Source of the DNA: CAVVEC01 sp963770485
GTDB lineage: Bacteria; Acidobacteriota; Terriglobia; Terriglobales; Acidobacteriaceae
Direction of reading: 5' to 3'
DNA: 64,000 nt
NCBI GenBank assembly: GCA_963770485.1
Contig: CAVYPX010000014.1
Location: forward strand, 62,001-126,000
Part shown: positions 52,088 through 61,391 of the stretch, one piece after another
How the letters are laid out: each line of letters starts with the position of its first letter
Position numbering within the stretch: the stretch's first letter is position 1
Translations under genes and position numbers: made by a program
Notes under the pieces: model-generated
Databases searched by the model: none
Seen by the model: only the letters and a program-made list of their open reading frames with translations
Told to the model about the DNA's origin: nothing

Positions 52088-53323
52088 ATGCACGGCATAG
52101 CAGTCACGCTTCTGACCGAGGACAAAGAACGCCTGGGGGTGCTCCAGCAACGCATGGAGAGCACCCAGATGGGCCGTAATGTCTTCGGCCACGTGGGTTT
52201 TCCCGGCAGCGCGACGGATGTAATCCTGCGCCAAATTCAGGACGTGGGGGCGGAAGTCGTGCTGGTGGATATTGATCCGCAGAACGTGCAGCGTGCCATG
52301 CATGCCATCGAACTGATTCACAGCAATACCAGCCAGATTGTCATCTTTGCCGTGGGTCCGATGAATGACCCCAGTACCATTGTTTCCGCCATGCGCGCCG
52401 GGGCGCGCGAGTATGTGGAGCGCAATGCCACGGCGGAAAGCATGGTAGAAGCCTTCACCCGTTTCGCGGCTTCGCGAGGTAAAACCCGCACTTCCTCCGG
52501 CCGCGCCCGGGTGTTCACGGTGACCAATGCCAAGGGAGGAGCGGGTGCCACGACGGTCGCGGTGAATACGGCGACGGCACTGCAGGAATCGCACGGTGGA
52601 GTGCTGCTCGTCGATTTTGCCCCTCTGGGGCATGCGGCGCTGCATCTGAATGCCCGGCCGACTTTTGGAATCACTGACGCCCTGCAAAATCTGCACCGCA
52701 TGGATACTTCGTTGCTGCAGGGTTTGATGACGTCTTGCAAAGGCGGACTGCAACTGCTGGCGGGTCCGCAGGCGCCACAAGTAACGGTGCCAACTGCCGC
52801 CGAACTGGCTCGTCTGTTCGATCTACTGGTCTCGCAGTTTCATTATGTGGTGGTGGACTGCTCCAACCGGGCGGATCAGACGGCGCGCCTGCTATGCGAT
52901 TTGTCCAACGCTGTCCTGTTAGTGGCGCAACAAGATGTGGTCTCGCTCTGGAGTGCAGGCCGCATGCGAACCTTCCTCGAGGAGGGCGCCGGGCGGGATC
53001 GGGTTCGCTTGGTGTTGAACCGCTATAAGAAAATTCCTGGGTTCAGCGACGAAGACATCGAGACCGCCACCAATTGCAAGCTTCTCTGGAAAATCCCGAA
53101 CAATCACCAGGCCATAGCCCCTGCCATTGATAAGGGCGCCCCCGTGGCCTTGCACGAAAGCTTGGACGTGGGCCGTTCGTTCCGTTCTTTAGCGGCTACG
53201 CTGGCCGACGCCTCTCCTACGGCGGAAGGCTCACTCGATCTTGTCTATCAGCCCGACAAGTCCGATACCAAGAAAAAGGCATCGAATCGTTTGCTGATCA
53301 CACCCTTGCGCGCCGGCCAGTAA
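52088..53323 (+). CDS. CpaE/TadZ-like ATPase
   Basis: The 411-residue protein has an N-terminal receiver-like domain (about 1-130, VVLVDIDPQNVQ, without a full phosphorylation site context). A MinD/ParA-type ATPase follows with the deviant Walker A K149-GGAGATT and DFAPLGHAALHL. TadZ/CpaE proteins localise type IV pilus (Tad/Flp) assembly systems. No other tad gene lies in the window, so the pilus link is inference from the family. Confidence 0.82.
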   Translation: MHGIAVTLLTEDKERLGVLQQRMESTQMGRNVFGHVGFPGSATDVILRQIQDVGAEVVLVDIDPQNVQRAMHAIELIHSNTSQIVIFAVGPMNDPSTIVSAMRAGAREYVERNATAESMVEAFTRFAASRGKTRTSSGRARVFTVTNAKGGAGATTVAVNTATALQESHGGVLLVDFAPLGHAALHLNARPTFGITDALQNLHRMDTSLLQGLMTSCKGGLQLLAGPQAPQVTVPTAAELARLFDLLVSQFHYVVVDCSNRADQTARLLCDLSNAVLLVAQQDVVSLWSAGRMRTFLEEGAGRDRVRLVLNRYKKIPGFSDEDIETATNCKLLWKIPNNHQAIAPAIDKGAPVALHESLDVGRSFRSLAATLADASPTAEGSLDLVYQPDKSDTKKKASNRLLITPLRAGQ

Positions 53324-53363
53324 GTCAGGCCTCCCGCGCTGGCAGACTGTTGAAGAGCCCCAA

Positions 53364-53401
53364 TTGTTGTCATCCCGAGCGCAGCGAGGGATCTGCAGTT
53401 C
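53364..53401. repeat. REP-like repeat, solo copy
   Basis: TTGTTGTCATCCCGAGCGCA then GCGAGGGATCTGCAGTT; near-identical to the arms flanking the GIY-YIG gene, but unpaired here. Confidence 0.75.
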
Positions 53402-53500
53402 TTCACAATCCAAGGCGGAAGTTACAGCGGACTGAGCAGTCGACAAACACGCCAGCCTCATGCATGGCCTGAATTGGAAGCCGAAATCCTGGGACAAGAT

Positions 53501-55723
53501 TTACTTTCCGGCGCTGGCCTTGGCCTCGATCTTGGCGTAGATTGCGGGGTTCGAGCAGACTTCGTAATACCAGCGCTCCGTCCAGTGCTGCACCGAGAAG
53601 TCGCGCGGATCGATCTGCGGCATGCGACTTCCGCGCACAATGATTTTGCGGAAGATATCGTTGCCAACGGGCACCAACCCGCTCCATAAATGAAACTCTT
53701 CACCCTCCACCTTGGGCAAGTCCAGGGGACAGAGTTCCAGCGAAATCTCCTGCTTCATCCTTTGGAAGGCGGCCTCGCTGATACGGATCCCGTTCACGTT
53801 GTACTTGAGAATGAAATCGTCGGGGCTTTCCTCCACTTCTGCATCGTTCACCGTCTGAAAAGCATAGACATGGAATGGTTTCTCGGAGGGCTTCATGGAT
53901 TTCCGCACCCGTTTGCTGCAGGAGGAGAGGCGGTCGCTCTCGTTGAGCGCGTCTGAGATCATGATGCGCTGGTCGCCGTCCATCAGGTACATCGGCGCGG
54001 AATCCTGGTAAGAGATGCCGACTCCCAACTCGATGCCGGGCAGTCCCGCACGCTCTAACATTTGGTTGTACCCGCGTACGATTTCGATAATCTCACGCGC
54101 CAGAACCGAAGCGCGGCAGACGGCCAATCCCGGCTCGCCCTCGCGTTCCAGAATGGCCAGAATAATTGCGTCCCCTTCCAGAAATACCTTGGTGGCGCCA
54201 TACTTGGACAAGAGTTTGTTCACCGGATCATAAAAATTGAGGCTGAAGTAAGAAGCAGGATTCATCTCCCGCTCCAGGAGCGATCGCGTCAGCCGTGACG
54301 AATCGCGAACATCAGCCTTGATAATCACATGGCGCAATACCTTCTCTTGGCCGGGCTTTTGTTCCTCCGGCAACAGGAACTCGTAGAGCGTACCGTTCAT
54401 GGCCGAGAGCTGCCGCATCTTCTCGTTCACGATGAGATTGACGCTGTCCAAAGCTCCGGTCAGCGCTGCCAACCGGCGCAGATCGCGGTGGTAACGCATG
54501 AAATCACGCAGAAAGCGTCCTGCCATCTTGGTCCGCTCCACTCCCCGGCAGCCGCTCACGCGCTGAACCGCGGCGAACAGGTTTTCCGACGATACTTTAC
54601 CGTGCTCGGCGACCAGCTTTTCCACGCGGGCGCGCTCCTCCCGCGAGATCAGAGCATTCTTCAACTGTTGCGCATTGATCCGCGGTGAATACTCTGCCAG
54701 CAGGGGCACCACCTCATAAGACGCGACGATATGCTCCAGGAGTTTCTCGCGCTCCAGCAGGTCGACCCAGTTTGCCAGGCGCATTTTCTGCGATCGCCCT
54801 TCACTGGTGGAATCATCCGGGACCCCGCCGCCCACCAGTTCTTGCGCATTTTCCGGCACATTGAGCCAGGCGTCGATGGCGCGTTGTGGGTCGTCTTCCG
54901 GGCCCAAATTCAGCGATTCCAGGAATTCCCAGGCAATCCTGCGGACATTGGTGAAACGGTCCGGGTCGGTGTCGAAGTTGCCCAGCATTACATAGTGCTC
55001 GGCGTTGAGATGGTTGTCGCAACCGTCTTCGGTAAAAATGAGAGGATTGAGAAACAGTTTGTATTGCTCGTCATCACTGTTTCCGAACAGAGAGCGCCGC
55101 ATGCGGGCGATGGTTTCCTTCTCAATTTCGCGCAGGGTGCGGAACAGTTCCTGGCCGGTCTTGCGCAAGATGATTTTCTTGGCCACCTGGAATCCGGCGA
55201 CCCGCTCCCGATACTCCAGCGCTTTCTGCTGCCGGATTCCTTCGTAACTCTTCAGGGTCATGCGGCAGCGTTCCAGAATCTGAGCAAATTGCGAATTCAG
55301 TTCAATGCGCAGGAACTTGATAATCGCGACCCGAGCCAGCAAGTCCAGCCCGAGGTTTCTGTCGGTTTTGGCCCGATTCAGCGCCGCAGCATGCATTTCA
55401 GCGAGAAGGGGCTTCAGTTCCGACGGTGCAGTCCTGGCTGCGGGCCTGGGGCCGGGATTGGATCCTATGAAGTGACTGCCGGGCAATTTCTGAGGAGCTT
55501 CGGCGGCCAGCAATCCTTCCACATCACCGTGGTGCACAATGAGGCGCGCGATTTGCAACCGTGCCTGCTCCACAAACTTGGGGCCCAGGTGAACGTCGTG
55601 GCGCAGGTTGTCGACACCCACCTGGAGGCCCTCCAGCGAGAGCGACGGAGTGCAGCCGGTTAAGCGAGGAGGAATCGCTTCCTCTGCGGTGTGCCCGAGT
55701 TTGAAGAAGGGGATGCGTGGCAT
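53501..55723 (-). CDS. Large protein with a class III cyclase-like domain
   Basis: The 740-residue soluble protein has no recognised N-terminal domains (about 1-450, mostly helical). At about 460-640 lies a class III nucleotidyl cyclase-like domain: D471 in KADVRDSSR and D518 in LEGDAIILAI are placed as the two metal-binding Asp, 47 residues apart as in adenylate cyclases, followed by GVGISYQDS. Whether it makes cAMP or cGMP, or is inactive, cannot be decided. It starts 18 bp after the TPR gene's stop on the same strand, implying an operon. Confidence 0.65.
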   Translation of the reverse strand: MPRIPFFKLGHTAEEAIPPRLTGCTPSLSLEGLQVGVDNLRHDVHLGPKFVEQARLQIARLIVHHGDVEGLLAAEAPQKLPGSHFIGSNPGPRPAARTAPSELKPLLAEMHAAALNRAKTDRNLGLDLLARVAIIKFLRIELNSQFAQILERCRMTLKSYEGIRQQKALEYRERVAGFQVAKKIILRKTGQELFRTLREIEKETIARMRRSLFGNSDDEQYKLFLNPLIFTEDGCDNHLNAEHYVMLGNFDTDPDRFTNVRRIAWEFLESLNLGPEDDPQRAIDAWLNVPENAQELVGGGVPDDSTSEGRSQKMRLANWVDLLEREKLLEHIVASYEVVPLLAEYSPRINAQQLKNALISREERARVEKLVAEHGKVSSENLFAAVQRVSGCRGVERTKMAGRFLRDFMRYHRDLRRLAALTGALDSVNLIVNEKMRQLSAMNGTLYEFLLPEEQKPGQEKVLRHVIIKADVRDSSRLTRSLLEREMNPASYFSLNFYDPVNKLLSKYGATKVFLEGDAIILAILEREGEPGLAVCRASVLAREIIEIVRGYNQMLERAGLPGIELGVGISYQDSAPMYLMDGDQRIMISDALNESDRLSSCSKRVRKSMKPSEKPFHVYAFQTVNDAEVEESPDDFILKYNVNGIRISEAAFQRMKQEISLELCPLDLPKVEGEEFHLWSGLVPVGNDIFRKIIVRGSRMPQIDPRDFSVQHWTERWYYEVCSNPAIYAKIEAKASAGK

Positions 55724-55741
55724 GGTCAGGGTCTGTTTGCG

Positions 55742-57220
55742 CTACGGCTGTCCCGCCTGACTGACCAGGCTGGCACGAAATTGTGGAACCACCAGAGCCT
55801 GCTCGACCGTGGGCACGTTCAGCGCGGCCAATTTCGAGGCTACGGCCTGAGCATCCGCTGCATCTCCGGTGCTGGCGTAGGCGCGCCACAGGAGCCGCAT
55901 GGAAAGGGGATCGCTGGATCCTTCCTCAAGATGAGGGATGGCCTCGTTGAACTTTCTCTGTGCCATCAGCATTGCGCCCGCCGCTCCGTGATAGGAAACC
56001 TGAATGGCTTGGCTTCGGCTGTGGGACGCCATGGCCTCCAGTTGCTGCACTGCTTTGGCGGCGGAGTCGAAGTCCTGAGCTTCGCCCGAACGCACCGCCC
56101 GGGCACGCAGGATGCTGGCCAGTTCCTCGTCGCGGTCGCTGGCAGAAATGACGTGCTGCTCCTGCAGCGTGCTTTCAGCCGCCTGCAGGCTTTTCATGGC
56201 CGCTTTGAAATCGGGCTCGTACATAGCGAGAATCCGGTGCGCCTCGGCTTCCGAACGAGCCAGTCCTGCGGCGTGAGCATGTTTGGCAACATCGCCCAGG
56301 GCTTTCTCCGCCTGTTTGCGATTGTCCTCCCGAATCCAGGTAACGGCCGATTGCAGCTCCCGTTGAACCTTGTCACTGTTACTTCCAGCGAAAACGATGG
56401 CGCGCTCATACTCGTCGCGCGCTTCTTGTTCCTTGCCCATCAGTGCGTAGGTGTCGGCGACGCCCAGTTCCGACCCAAAACTGGGGTCGATCCGGATGCT
56501 CATGCGGTACTGTTCGAGCGCCGCATCAAACTTGCCAGCCATTCTCAGGATCTCGCCATAAGAATCGTGCGGGTTAGGCTGGTCTGGTTCCAACGCGACG
56601 TAGCGATCCATAGCAGTGAAAGCCTTGTCAAAGTTACCGCTGTACGCGTAAGCGTAGGCCAGATCATTCAGGGCTGCCGCATAATCGGGGTAAATGGTGA
56701 CGGCACGCTCCAGCACGGTCACGGCTTGCTCATAACGTTGCTGGACCACCAGCCAGTCCCCTGCCAGGAATAACAGGCGCTGGTCTTGCGGATATTCCGC
56801 CAACAGGTCATTCATGGCGGCAATCGCCGGGATGTAATTGTTCTCCTGCGCTCCAGCCAGCCAGCGAATCAACAACCGCTCACCCGGACTTACCGTGACC
56901 GCCAGTTGTTTAGCGCGCCTGCGCGCCCCTGACTGCTCCGCCGGATCGCCGCTTTGCCGGGCGAGGAGGATGAAGGCCTGGGCAAATTTCGCATCTGCCT
57001 TGGTTGCGGCTCGCAGATCCTGAAGCATCTCCGGATAGCGGTACTGCTCGAAATCCTGCATGGCCTTCTCGAAGCTCTTCCGTGCCTCCGCTGAGGAGGT
57101 AGTGATCGGCAGCTTGATTGGAATAGTTTTCTGCGCGGGCCTGATCGGGCTGAGCTTGTCGCCAGCGAGGGCGAACGAGGAAGATAGCAGGAACAGATAG
57201 ACGCACCAGCGGCGAAGCAT
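55742..57220 (-). CDS. Exported TPR protein
   Basis: The 492-residue protein has a signal peptide (RRWCVYLFLLSSSFALAG) and many tetratricopeptide-type helical repeats (for example AVTIYPDYAAALNDLAYAYA and YRMSIRIDPSFGSELGVADT). It probably acts as a scaffold in the periplasm or at the membrane. ATG 57220 is preferred, following GGGGG. It lies upstream of the cyclase-domain gene in the same operon. Confidence 0.78.
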   Translation of the reverse strand: MLRRWCVYLFLLSSSFALAGDKLSPIRPAQKTIPIKLPITTSSAEARKSFEKAMQDFEQYRYPEMLQDLRAATKADAKFAQAFILLARQSGDPAEQSGARRRAKQLAVTVSPGERLLIRWLAGAQENNYIPAIAAMNDLLAEYPQDQRLLFLAGDWLVVQQRYEQAVTVLERAVTIYPDYAAALNDLAYAYAYSGNFDKAFTAMDRYVALEPDQPNPHDSYGEILRMAGKFDAALEQYRMSIRIDPSFGSELGVADTYALMGKEQEARDEYERAIVFAGSNSDKVQRELQSAVTWIREDNRKQAEKALGDVAKHAHAAGLARSEAEAHRILAMYEPDFKAAMKSLQAAESTLQEQHVISASDRDEELASILRARAVRSGEAQDFDSAAKAVQQLEAMASHSRSQAIQVSYHGAAGAMLMAQRKFNEAIPHLEEGSSDPLSMRLLWRAYASTGDAADAQAVASKLAALNVPTVEQALVVPQFRASLVSQAGQP

Positions 57221-57405
57221 TTGTCCCCCGGAAAATGCTGATTTATTGCTCAAAAGAGGAGCGTACCACCAGCCTCAGACCCGGCCAACGTTACTCAAGT
57301 TACCCGCCCAAGGAGTAGTTTTGTCTTAGGTTCGGACCCTAAATCAATCGCTCAGGAAGGCACTGCTGACTACTGACTCCTGACCACTGACTACGGAAGC
57401 CCCGC

Positions 57406-58575
57406 TCAGATTTTCAGGAAAATGCCTTTGCGATACAAAATCCACATCGGCACCCAGCAGATGAGCACATAGACGAGCGCGTACAGCAATGAGGCATGCG
57501 GCGGGCTCGCCAAAGGTGCGAACAGATGCAGATATAGAAATTCCTGCCAATTGGTATCTTTGTTGACTTGCACGTGATCCAGCCAGTGCGAGGCCGCCTC
57601 GGCCAACACGTAGGCTGCGATGGGGTTCATTCCAAACACCAAAAGCGGCGTCGTCCAGCGGCCGCGCCATTGCTTTACGTCCAAGACCCAATAGCAAAGC
57701 GCCAAGCAGATCAGAGCGAGCCCTGCGGTGAAGATCACATAGGAGCTGGTCCAAAGATTCTTGTTGATCGGAAACCATAAGTTGAAAACTTCGCCTGCCA
57801 CTACACCCATGATTCCACACACCGACAGACCCAAAGCCTTGTTTTTCGGCGTGTGGGCTGAGCGAAGCCAGTTGCCGGTCAGCAATCCCAGCAGGCAGGT
57901 CGCAATCGCGGGGATGGTGCTGAGCGCACCCTCCGGATCGCGAGTTCCGTCATACAAGTGACCAAGCAGCAACTTGCGGTCGAGCCATGCCGCCAGGTTG
58001 CGGTCGGGATCGAGCAGCGAGATGTCATGGCCAGGTACACCGAAACCCGGCACAGCGACGTAACGCATCAAAAGCCAGTAGCCCATCAGGCATCCGACGA
58101 TCGTAAAAATCCAGCCTCGCCAGCCCGACCACAAAGCGAGAATCGCCGAAATCACATAACAAATCGCGATTCGTTGCAGCACACCATAAACCCGCCAAGT
58201 TGCCAGGTGGTACTGATTAGGAAAGCCGTTCAGAAACAGGCCGAGAGCGAACAAGATCAGGCCGCGCCAGAGCACGTGAGCCAAGAGCTTTTGCCGGGAA
58301 TCACCGCGCTTCAGCCGGGAGCTCAAAGAGAATGCCATCGAAACGCCGACGATAAAGAGAAAGAAGGGAAATATCAGATCAGTGGGAGTCCACCCGTTCC
58401 ATTCCGCATGTTTAAGCGGCCAATAGGAGTTAGGCCCATCCCCAGCATTGTTGACCAAAATCATCGCGGCAATGGTTGCGCCGCGGAAGAGATCAAGGGA
58501 CATCAGCCGTGAAGAAACTGGGCGCAAACTCTTGCTCACTGGTCCGGCAGCGGTGATCGGTGCGGTCTGGGACAT
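57406..58575 (-). CDS. Acyltransferase-family membrane protein (DUF5009/HGSNAT-like)
   Basis: The 389-residue protein has about ten membrane segments. The opening LMSLDLFRGATIAAMILVNN and the following TDLIFPFFLFIVG are typical of heparan-alpha-glucosaminide N-acetyltransferase-like (NagX) proteins. It may acetylate sugars at the inner membrane, perhaps in glycan use. The start is uncertain between ATG 58575 and 58605; neither has a good ribosome binding site. Confidence 0.75.
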   Translation of the reverse strand: MSQTAPITAAGPVSKSLRPVSSRLMSLDLFRGATIAAMILVNNAGDGPNSYWPLKHAEWNGWTPTDLIFPFFLFIVGVSMAFSLSSRLKRGDSRQKLLAHVLWRGLILFALGLFLNGFPNQYHLATWRVYGVLQRIAICYVISAILALWSGWRGWIFTIVGCLMGYWLLMRYVAVPGFGVPGHDISLLDPDRNLAAWLDRKLLLGHLYDGTRDPEGALSTIPAIATCLLGLLTGNWLRSAHTPKNKALGLSVCGIMGVVAGEVFNLWFPINKNLWTSSYVIFTAGLALICLALCYWVLDVKQWRGRWTTPLLVFGMNPIAAYVLAEAASHWLDHVQVNKDTNWQEFLYLHLFAPLASPPHASLLYALVYVLICWVPMWILYRKGIFLKI

Positions 58576-58717
58576 GAGCAGAGTGCCGGATTGTAGCACG
58601 GACACGACCCGCTATGGTCTCTCCGGCTGGGCGCGTTGCAGCACTCGCCTTGGTTACTCTTGTCACCACGCCCGCGCGCCGAGCACAAGGTATGATTCGG
58701 TCAGCGGCCTTTTTCTC

Positions 58718-59659
58718 ATGAAGAAGTTGAAATTCATACTTTCTCTCACCAACGACGACAACGACTACCAGATGGAACAGGCCGCCGCCGCCGAAGAAGC
58801 CGCCAAGCGCCTGGGCGTCGCCGTGCAAATCATCCACGCGGACAATGATTCCATCACCCAGAGCCAGCAACTGCTGAAAATCATTCAGTCACATTTGGAT
58901 TCGCATCCCGACGGGATCATGTTCGAGCCGGTGGGCGGCACTGCACTGCCACACGTGGCGCGTGCCGCTACGAGTGCCGGCATCGGGTGGGTCGTCCTGA
59001 ACCGTGATGCCGAGTATCTTGCCGAACTGCGACAGACTTATCGAAATCCAGCTTTCTCCATCACTTCGGACCATGAAGAGATCGGCCGCATTCAGGGCCG
59101 CCAAATGGCCGCGTTCCTGCCCCAGGGGGGATCCGTCCTGTATATTCAGGGTCCCTCGGAGAGCCTCGCAGCCAAGCAACGAACGTCCGGCCTGTACGAA
59201 ACCAAGCCATCCGACGTGCAACTGAAGCTGATGAAGGCGCAGTGGACCGAGGCCAGCGCGTACCGGACGGTTAGTTCCTGGCTGCGGTTGTCCACGTCGC
59301 AGCAGACACCGGTTGACTTGATCGCAGCCCAGGATGATTCCATGGCGCTGGGCGCACGAAAAGCCCTCAAGGAAGTAATCAATCTTACAGCGCGGGAGCG
59401 CTGGCTGAGTTTGCCCTTCCTGGGTTGCGATGGCCTTCCCAACAGCGGGCAGGCTTGGGTGCGCAAGGGATTGCTGGCAGCCACGATCTATGTGCCGCCC
59501 AATGCGGGTAAAGCTCTAGAGATGTTGGTACAAGCCATCCAGGCTGGCTCGATGACGCCGGAAAGAACGTTGACGGTGCCGGTGTCGTATCCGGCGATCG
59601 AGGTATTGGCGACGGCCCAAGCCGAAAGAATGCGGGCGCTCTCAGCGGGAAGGGCCTGA
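58718..59659 (+). CDS. Sugar-binding-protein-like protein without signal peptide
   Basis: The 313-residue protein has the two-lobed Peripla_BP_4/LacI-type sugar-binding fold (ILSLTNDDNDYQMEQAAAAE, DGIMFEPVGG, IGWVVLNRD, DLIAAQDDSMALGARKAL). No DNA-binding helix-turn-helix is present, and no signal peptide precedes it, so it would stay in the cytoplasm. The long upstream frame (from 58448) overlaps the divergent acyltransferase gene and is rejected. A TATGAT lies at 58691-58696. Confidence 0.75.
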   Translation: MKKLKFILSLTNDDNDYQMEQAAAAEEAAKRLGVAVQIIHADNDSITQSQQLLKIIQSHLDSHPDGIMFEPVGGTALPHVARAATSAGIGWVVLNRDAEYLAELRQTYRNPAFSITSDHEEIGRIQGRQMAAFLPQGGSVLYIQGPSESLAAKQRTSGLYETKPSDVQLKLMKAQWTEASAYRTVSSWLRLSTSQQTPVDLIAAQDDSMALGARKALKEVINLTARERWLSLPFLGCDGLPNSGQAWVRKGLLAATIYVPPNAGKALEMLVQAIQAGSMTPERTLTVPVSYPAIEVLATAQAERMRALSAGRA

Positions 59660-59835
59660 GCCGACACAGCCGAGCAAAGGGGCGGCCCCGAAGTGGGGGA
59701 GTTGGCAGGCCGCGTCCGGCCACCGCATACCAAACACAGAGACCGCCCACAGAATAACACTTGTATCACGTTTGTCAGGGCATTTCTACGGCCCTGGCAG
59801 CCGGGCAACCCGCAGACGGGGAGTGGCTCAGTTTC

Positions 59836-59900
59836 ATTGTCATCCCGAGCAAGCGTTCTTTGCGACGCAAGAATCGCGCGTTTGGCTCGCTTCCATATCA
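59836..59900. repeat. REP-like intergenic repeat, uninterrupted copy
   Basis: Inverse of the 2892-3003 repeat, without its 43-bp insert. The start, TTGTCATCCCGAGC, is shared with the other members of the TCATCCCGAGC family. It lies in the 324-bp spacer before the cupin gene; otherwise the spacer is empty. Confidence 0.75.
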
Positions 59901-59983
59901 AACTGAACCACCACCCGCGGCCTTGCATCCTTCCGTGTCCGGGCCTTCTCTTGCTAGAGTGATCTCTTGTAGAAGGAGAACCC

Positions 59984-60349
59984 ATGCCCACGCTGATTTC
60001 CCAACCCAGCCGCATCCGCTCGGCTGGGAACAAGCCCAAGCTGATTGACGAATACATCGGACGCGTGAACTCGGATACCTCGGCGGTGAGTGTCGCCCAC
60101 ATGCACAGTCCTGAGGGATGGGAAGAACCCAGACAGACTCCGGAGTTCGACGAGTTTACCATCGTCCTGAAAGGCGTGGTGCGGGTGCGGCACGAGCACG
60201 GACAAATGGACGTCCGGGCCGGCCAGGCTGTGATCGCGCATCGCGGGGAGTGGGTGCAGTATTCTACGCCATTCGAAGACGGCGCCGAGTATGTGGCCGT
60301 CTGTCTGCCCGCCTTCTCGCCCGATACCGTACATCGAAGCGAAAGGTGA
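59984..60349 (+). CDS. Cupin domain protein
   Basis: The 121-residue protein has one cupin barrel with VAHMHSPEGWEE, FTIVLKGVVRVRHEHGQM and VIAHRGEWVQYS, whose His/Glu residues would bind a metal ion. AAGGAG is an excellent ribosome binding site. Function not predictable. Confidence 0.82.
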   Translation: MPTLISQPSRIRSAGNKPKLIDEYIGRVNSDTSAVSVAHMHSPEGWEEPRQTPEFDEFTIVLKGVVRVRHEHGQMDVRAGQAVIAHRGEWVQYSTPFEDGAEYVAVCLPAFSPDTVHRSER

Positions 60350-60492
60350 GCGCTTAAGCGCTCATGGAGGGACGGTGCGCCCTCGGCGGCAAAAATCTCA
60401 ACCTGTCATTCCGAGCGCAGTCGAACGATCTGGCCGTAGTGGTCGGGCCCCGTGTCCCATTAAGAAAAACAGGGCCCCAAGACCCTCAGCTT

Positions 60493-60924
60493 CTACTTGA
60501 GGAAAATCTCTTCCAGCACTTCCGAGCTGATGATTTCGCGGATTTCAGCGCGTTTCTCCGCGAGTTGCTGGGCGGGTTGTTTGCCGCCCATGATCTTGTC
60601 GCGAACCATTTCGCCTTTGGCGGCGAGGCCGTCCATGGCCGCATGGTTCTTGTATTCGACCGCCACGCAGATGTCCCAATCTTGCGGGTCGTGTTTGGTT
60701 TCTTTGAAGAAGACCTTGTAATCCACAATCGTTCCCTGGCGTTTCTCTTCATCGAGCAGGGGTTTGGTGGACTGGCGAAGGGTGGTGAGATAAGCGTCCA
60801 TGCCGGTGGGCCTTACCCGAATGAGTTGCACGCGCCAGACCGGACCCTCAGTGTAGTGTTCTTGGGCGAGGACTGCAGGGGCGAGCAAGAACACGAACGC
60901 GACGAGACAATAGAGCCTCTTCAT
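60493..60924 (-). CDS. Small secreted protein of unknown function
   Basis: The 143-residue product has a signal peptide (MKRLYCLVAFVFLLAPAVLA), then a soluble domain with EGPVWRVQLIRVRPTGMDAY and DWDICVAVEYKN, suggestive of a dimeric alpha-beta barrel (EthD/NIPSNAP-like) fold. GGAG precedes ATG 60924. It probably lies downstream of the small membrane protein gene (77 bp). Confidence 0.65.
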   Translation of the reverse strand: MKRLYCLVAFVFLLAPAVLAQEHYTEGPVWRVQLIRVRPTGMDAYLTTLRQSTKPLLDEEKRQGTIVDYKVFFKETKHDPQDWDICVAVEYKNHAAMDGLAAKGEMVRDKIMGGKQPAQQLAEKRAEIREIISSEVLEEIFLK

Positions 60925-61001
60925 AGTAGATCTCCTCAAAGTGAAGTTGATTGAAACGGCGAGAGAATCATACGCTTCGCTGGGCGTCTTGTTGGGGAAA
61001 T

Positions 61002-61232
61002 TCAAGATTTGGTAGTGGCCGACTTTGAATTTCTCGCGTCACTGATCAAGAGGTAAGAACCCGCAAACGAAAGGAAGATTACAACCCAAGCCGCAAAAGG
61101 CAGAAGCACGTGATAAATGAATCCCGGCAGCGGGCGCTCGCCAAGGGTCAAACTTAGAACCAGTGACAGGCTGAAAAAGAGCGCCATGAGGAAAACAGCC
61201 AATCCGCTCGCTAGTCGCCAAAAACGAGTCAT
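61002..61232 (-). CDS. Small membrane protein of two helices
   Basis: The 76-residue product has two hydrophobic segments (FWRLASGLAVFLMALFFSL and LLPFAAWVVIFLSFAGSYLL) and a short polar C-terminus. GAGAGG upstream supports the ATG. No family was recognised. Confidence 0.5.
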   Translation of the reverse strand: MTRFWRLASGLAVFLMALFFSLSLVLSLTLGERPLPGFIYHVLLPFAAWVVIFLSFAGSYLLISDARNSKSATTKS

Positions 61233-61354
61233 TTACGCCTCTCTTTCCGCCGTTCCCTGCTCGTATGACCCCGAGATTCGCGCGCGAAAGCTGCCGAGCT
61301 TCGCTCGGCTGGACGGGTCGAAGACTCGTCCCCACACGAGTCGCGTCCTCACAC

Positions 61355-61388
61355 GAGCTAAGAGCTAGCGGCTAAGAGCTAATAGCTG
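61355..61388. repeat. Low-complexity AGCTAAGAGCTA tract
   Basis: GAGCTAAGAGCTAGCGGCTA and neighbours are built from AGCTA words; the same style recurs at 63898-63968. It borders the hpf stop codon. Confidence 0.55.
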
Positions 61389-61391
61389 TCT

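Noticed and set aside
51649..52164. A 171-codon frame on the minus strand before the CpaE-like gene
   Set aside because: It overlaps the start of the supported gene, has unusual composition and no ribosome binding site or family.
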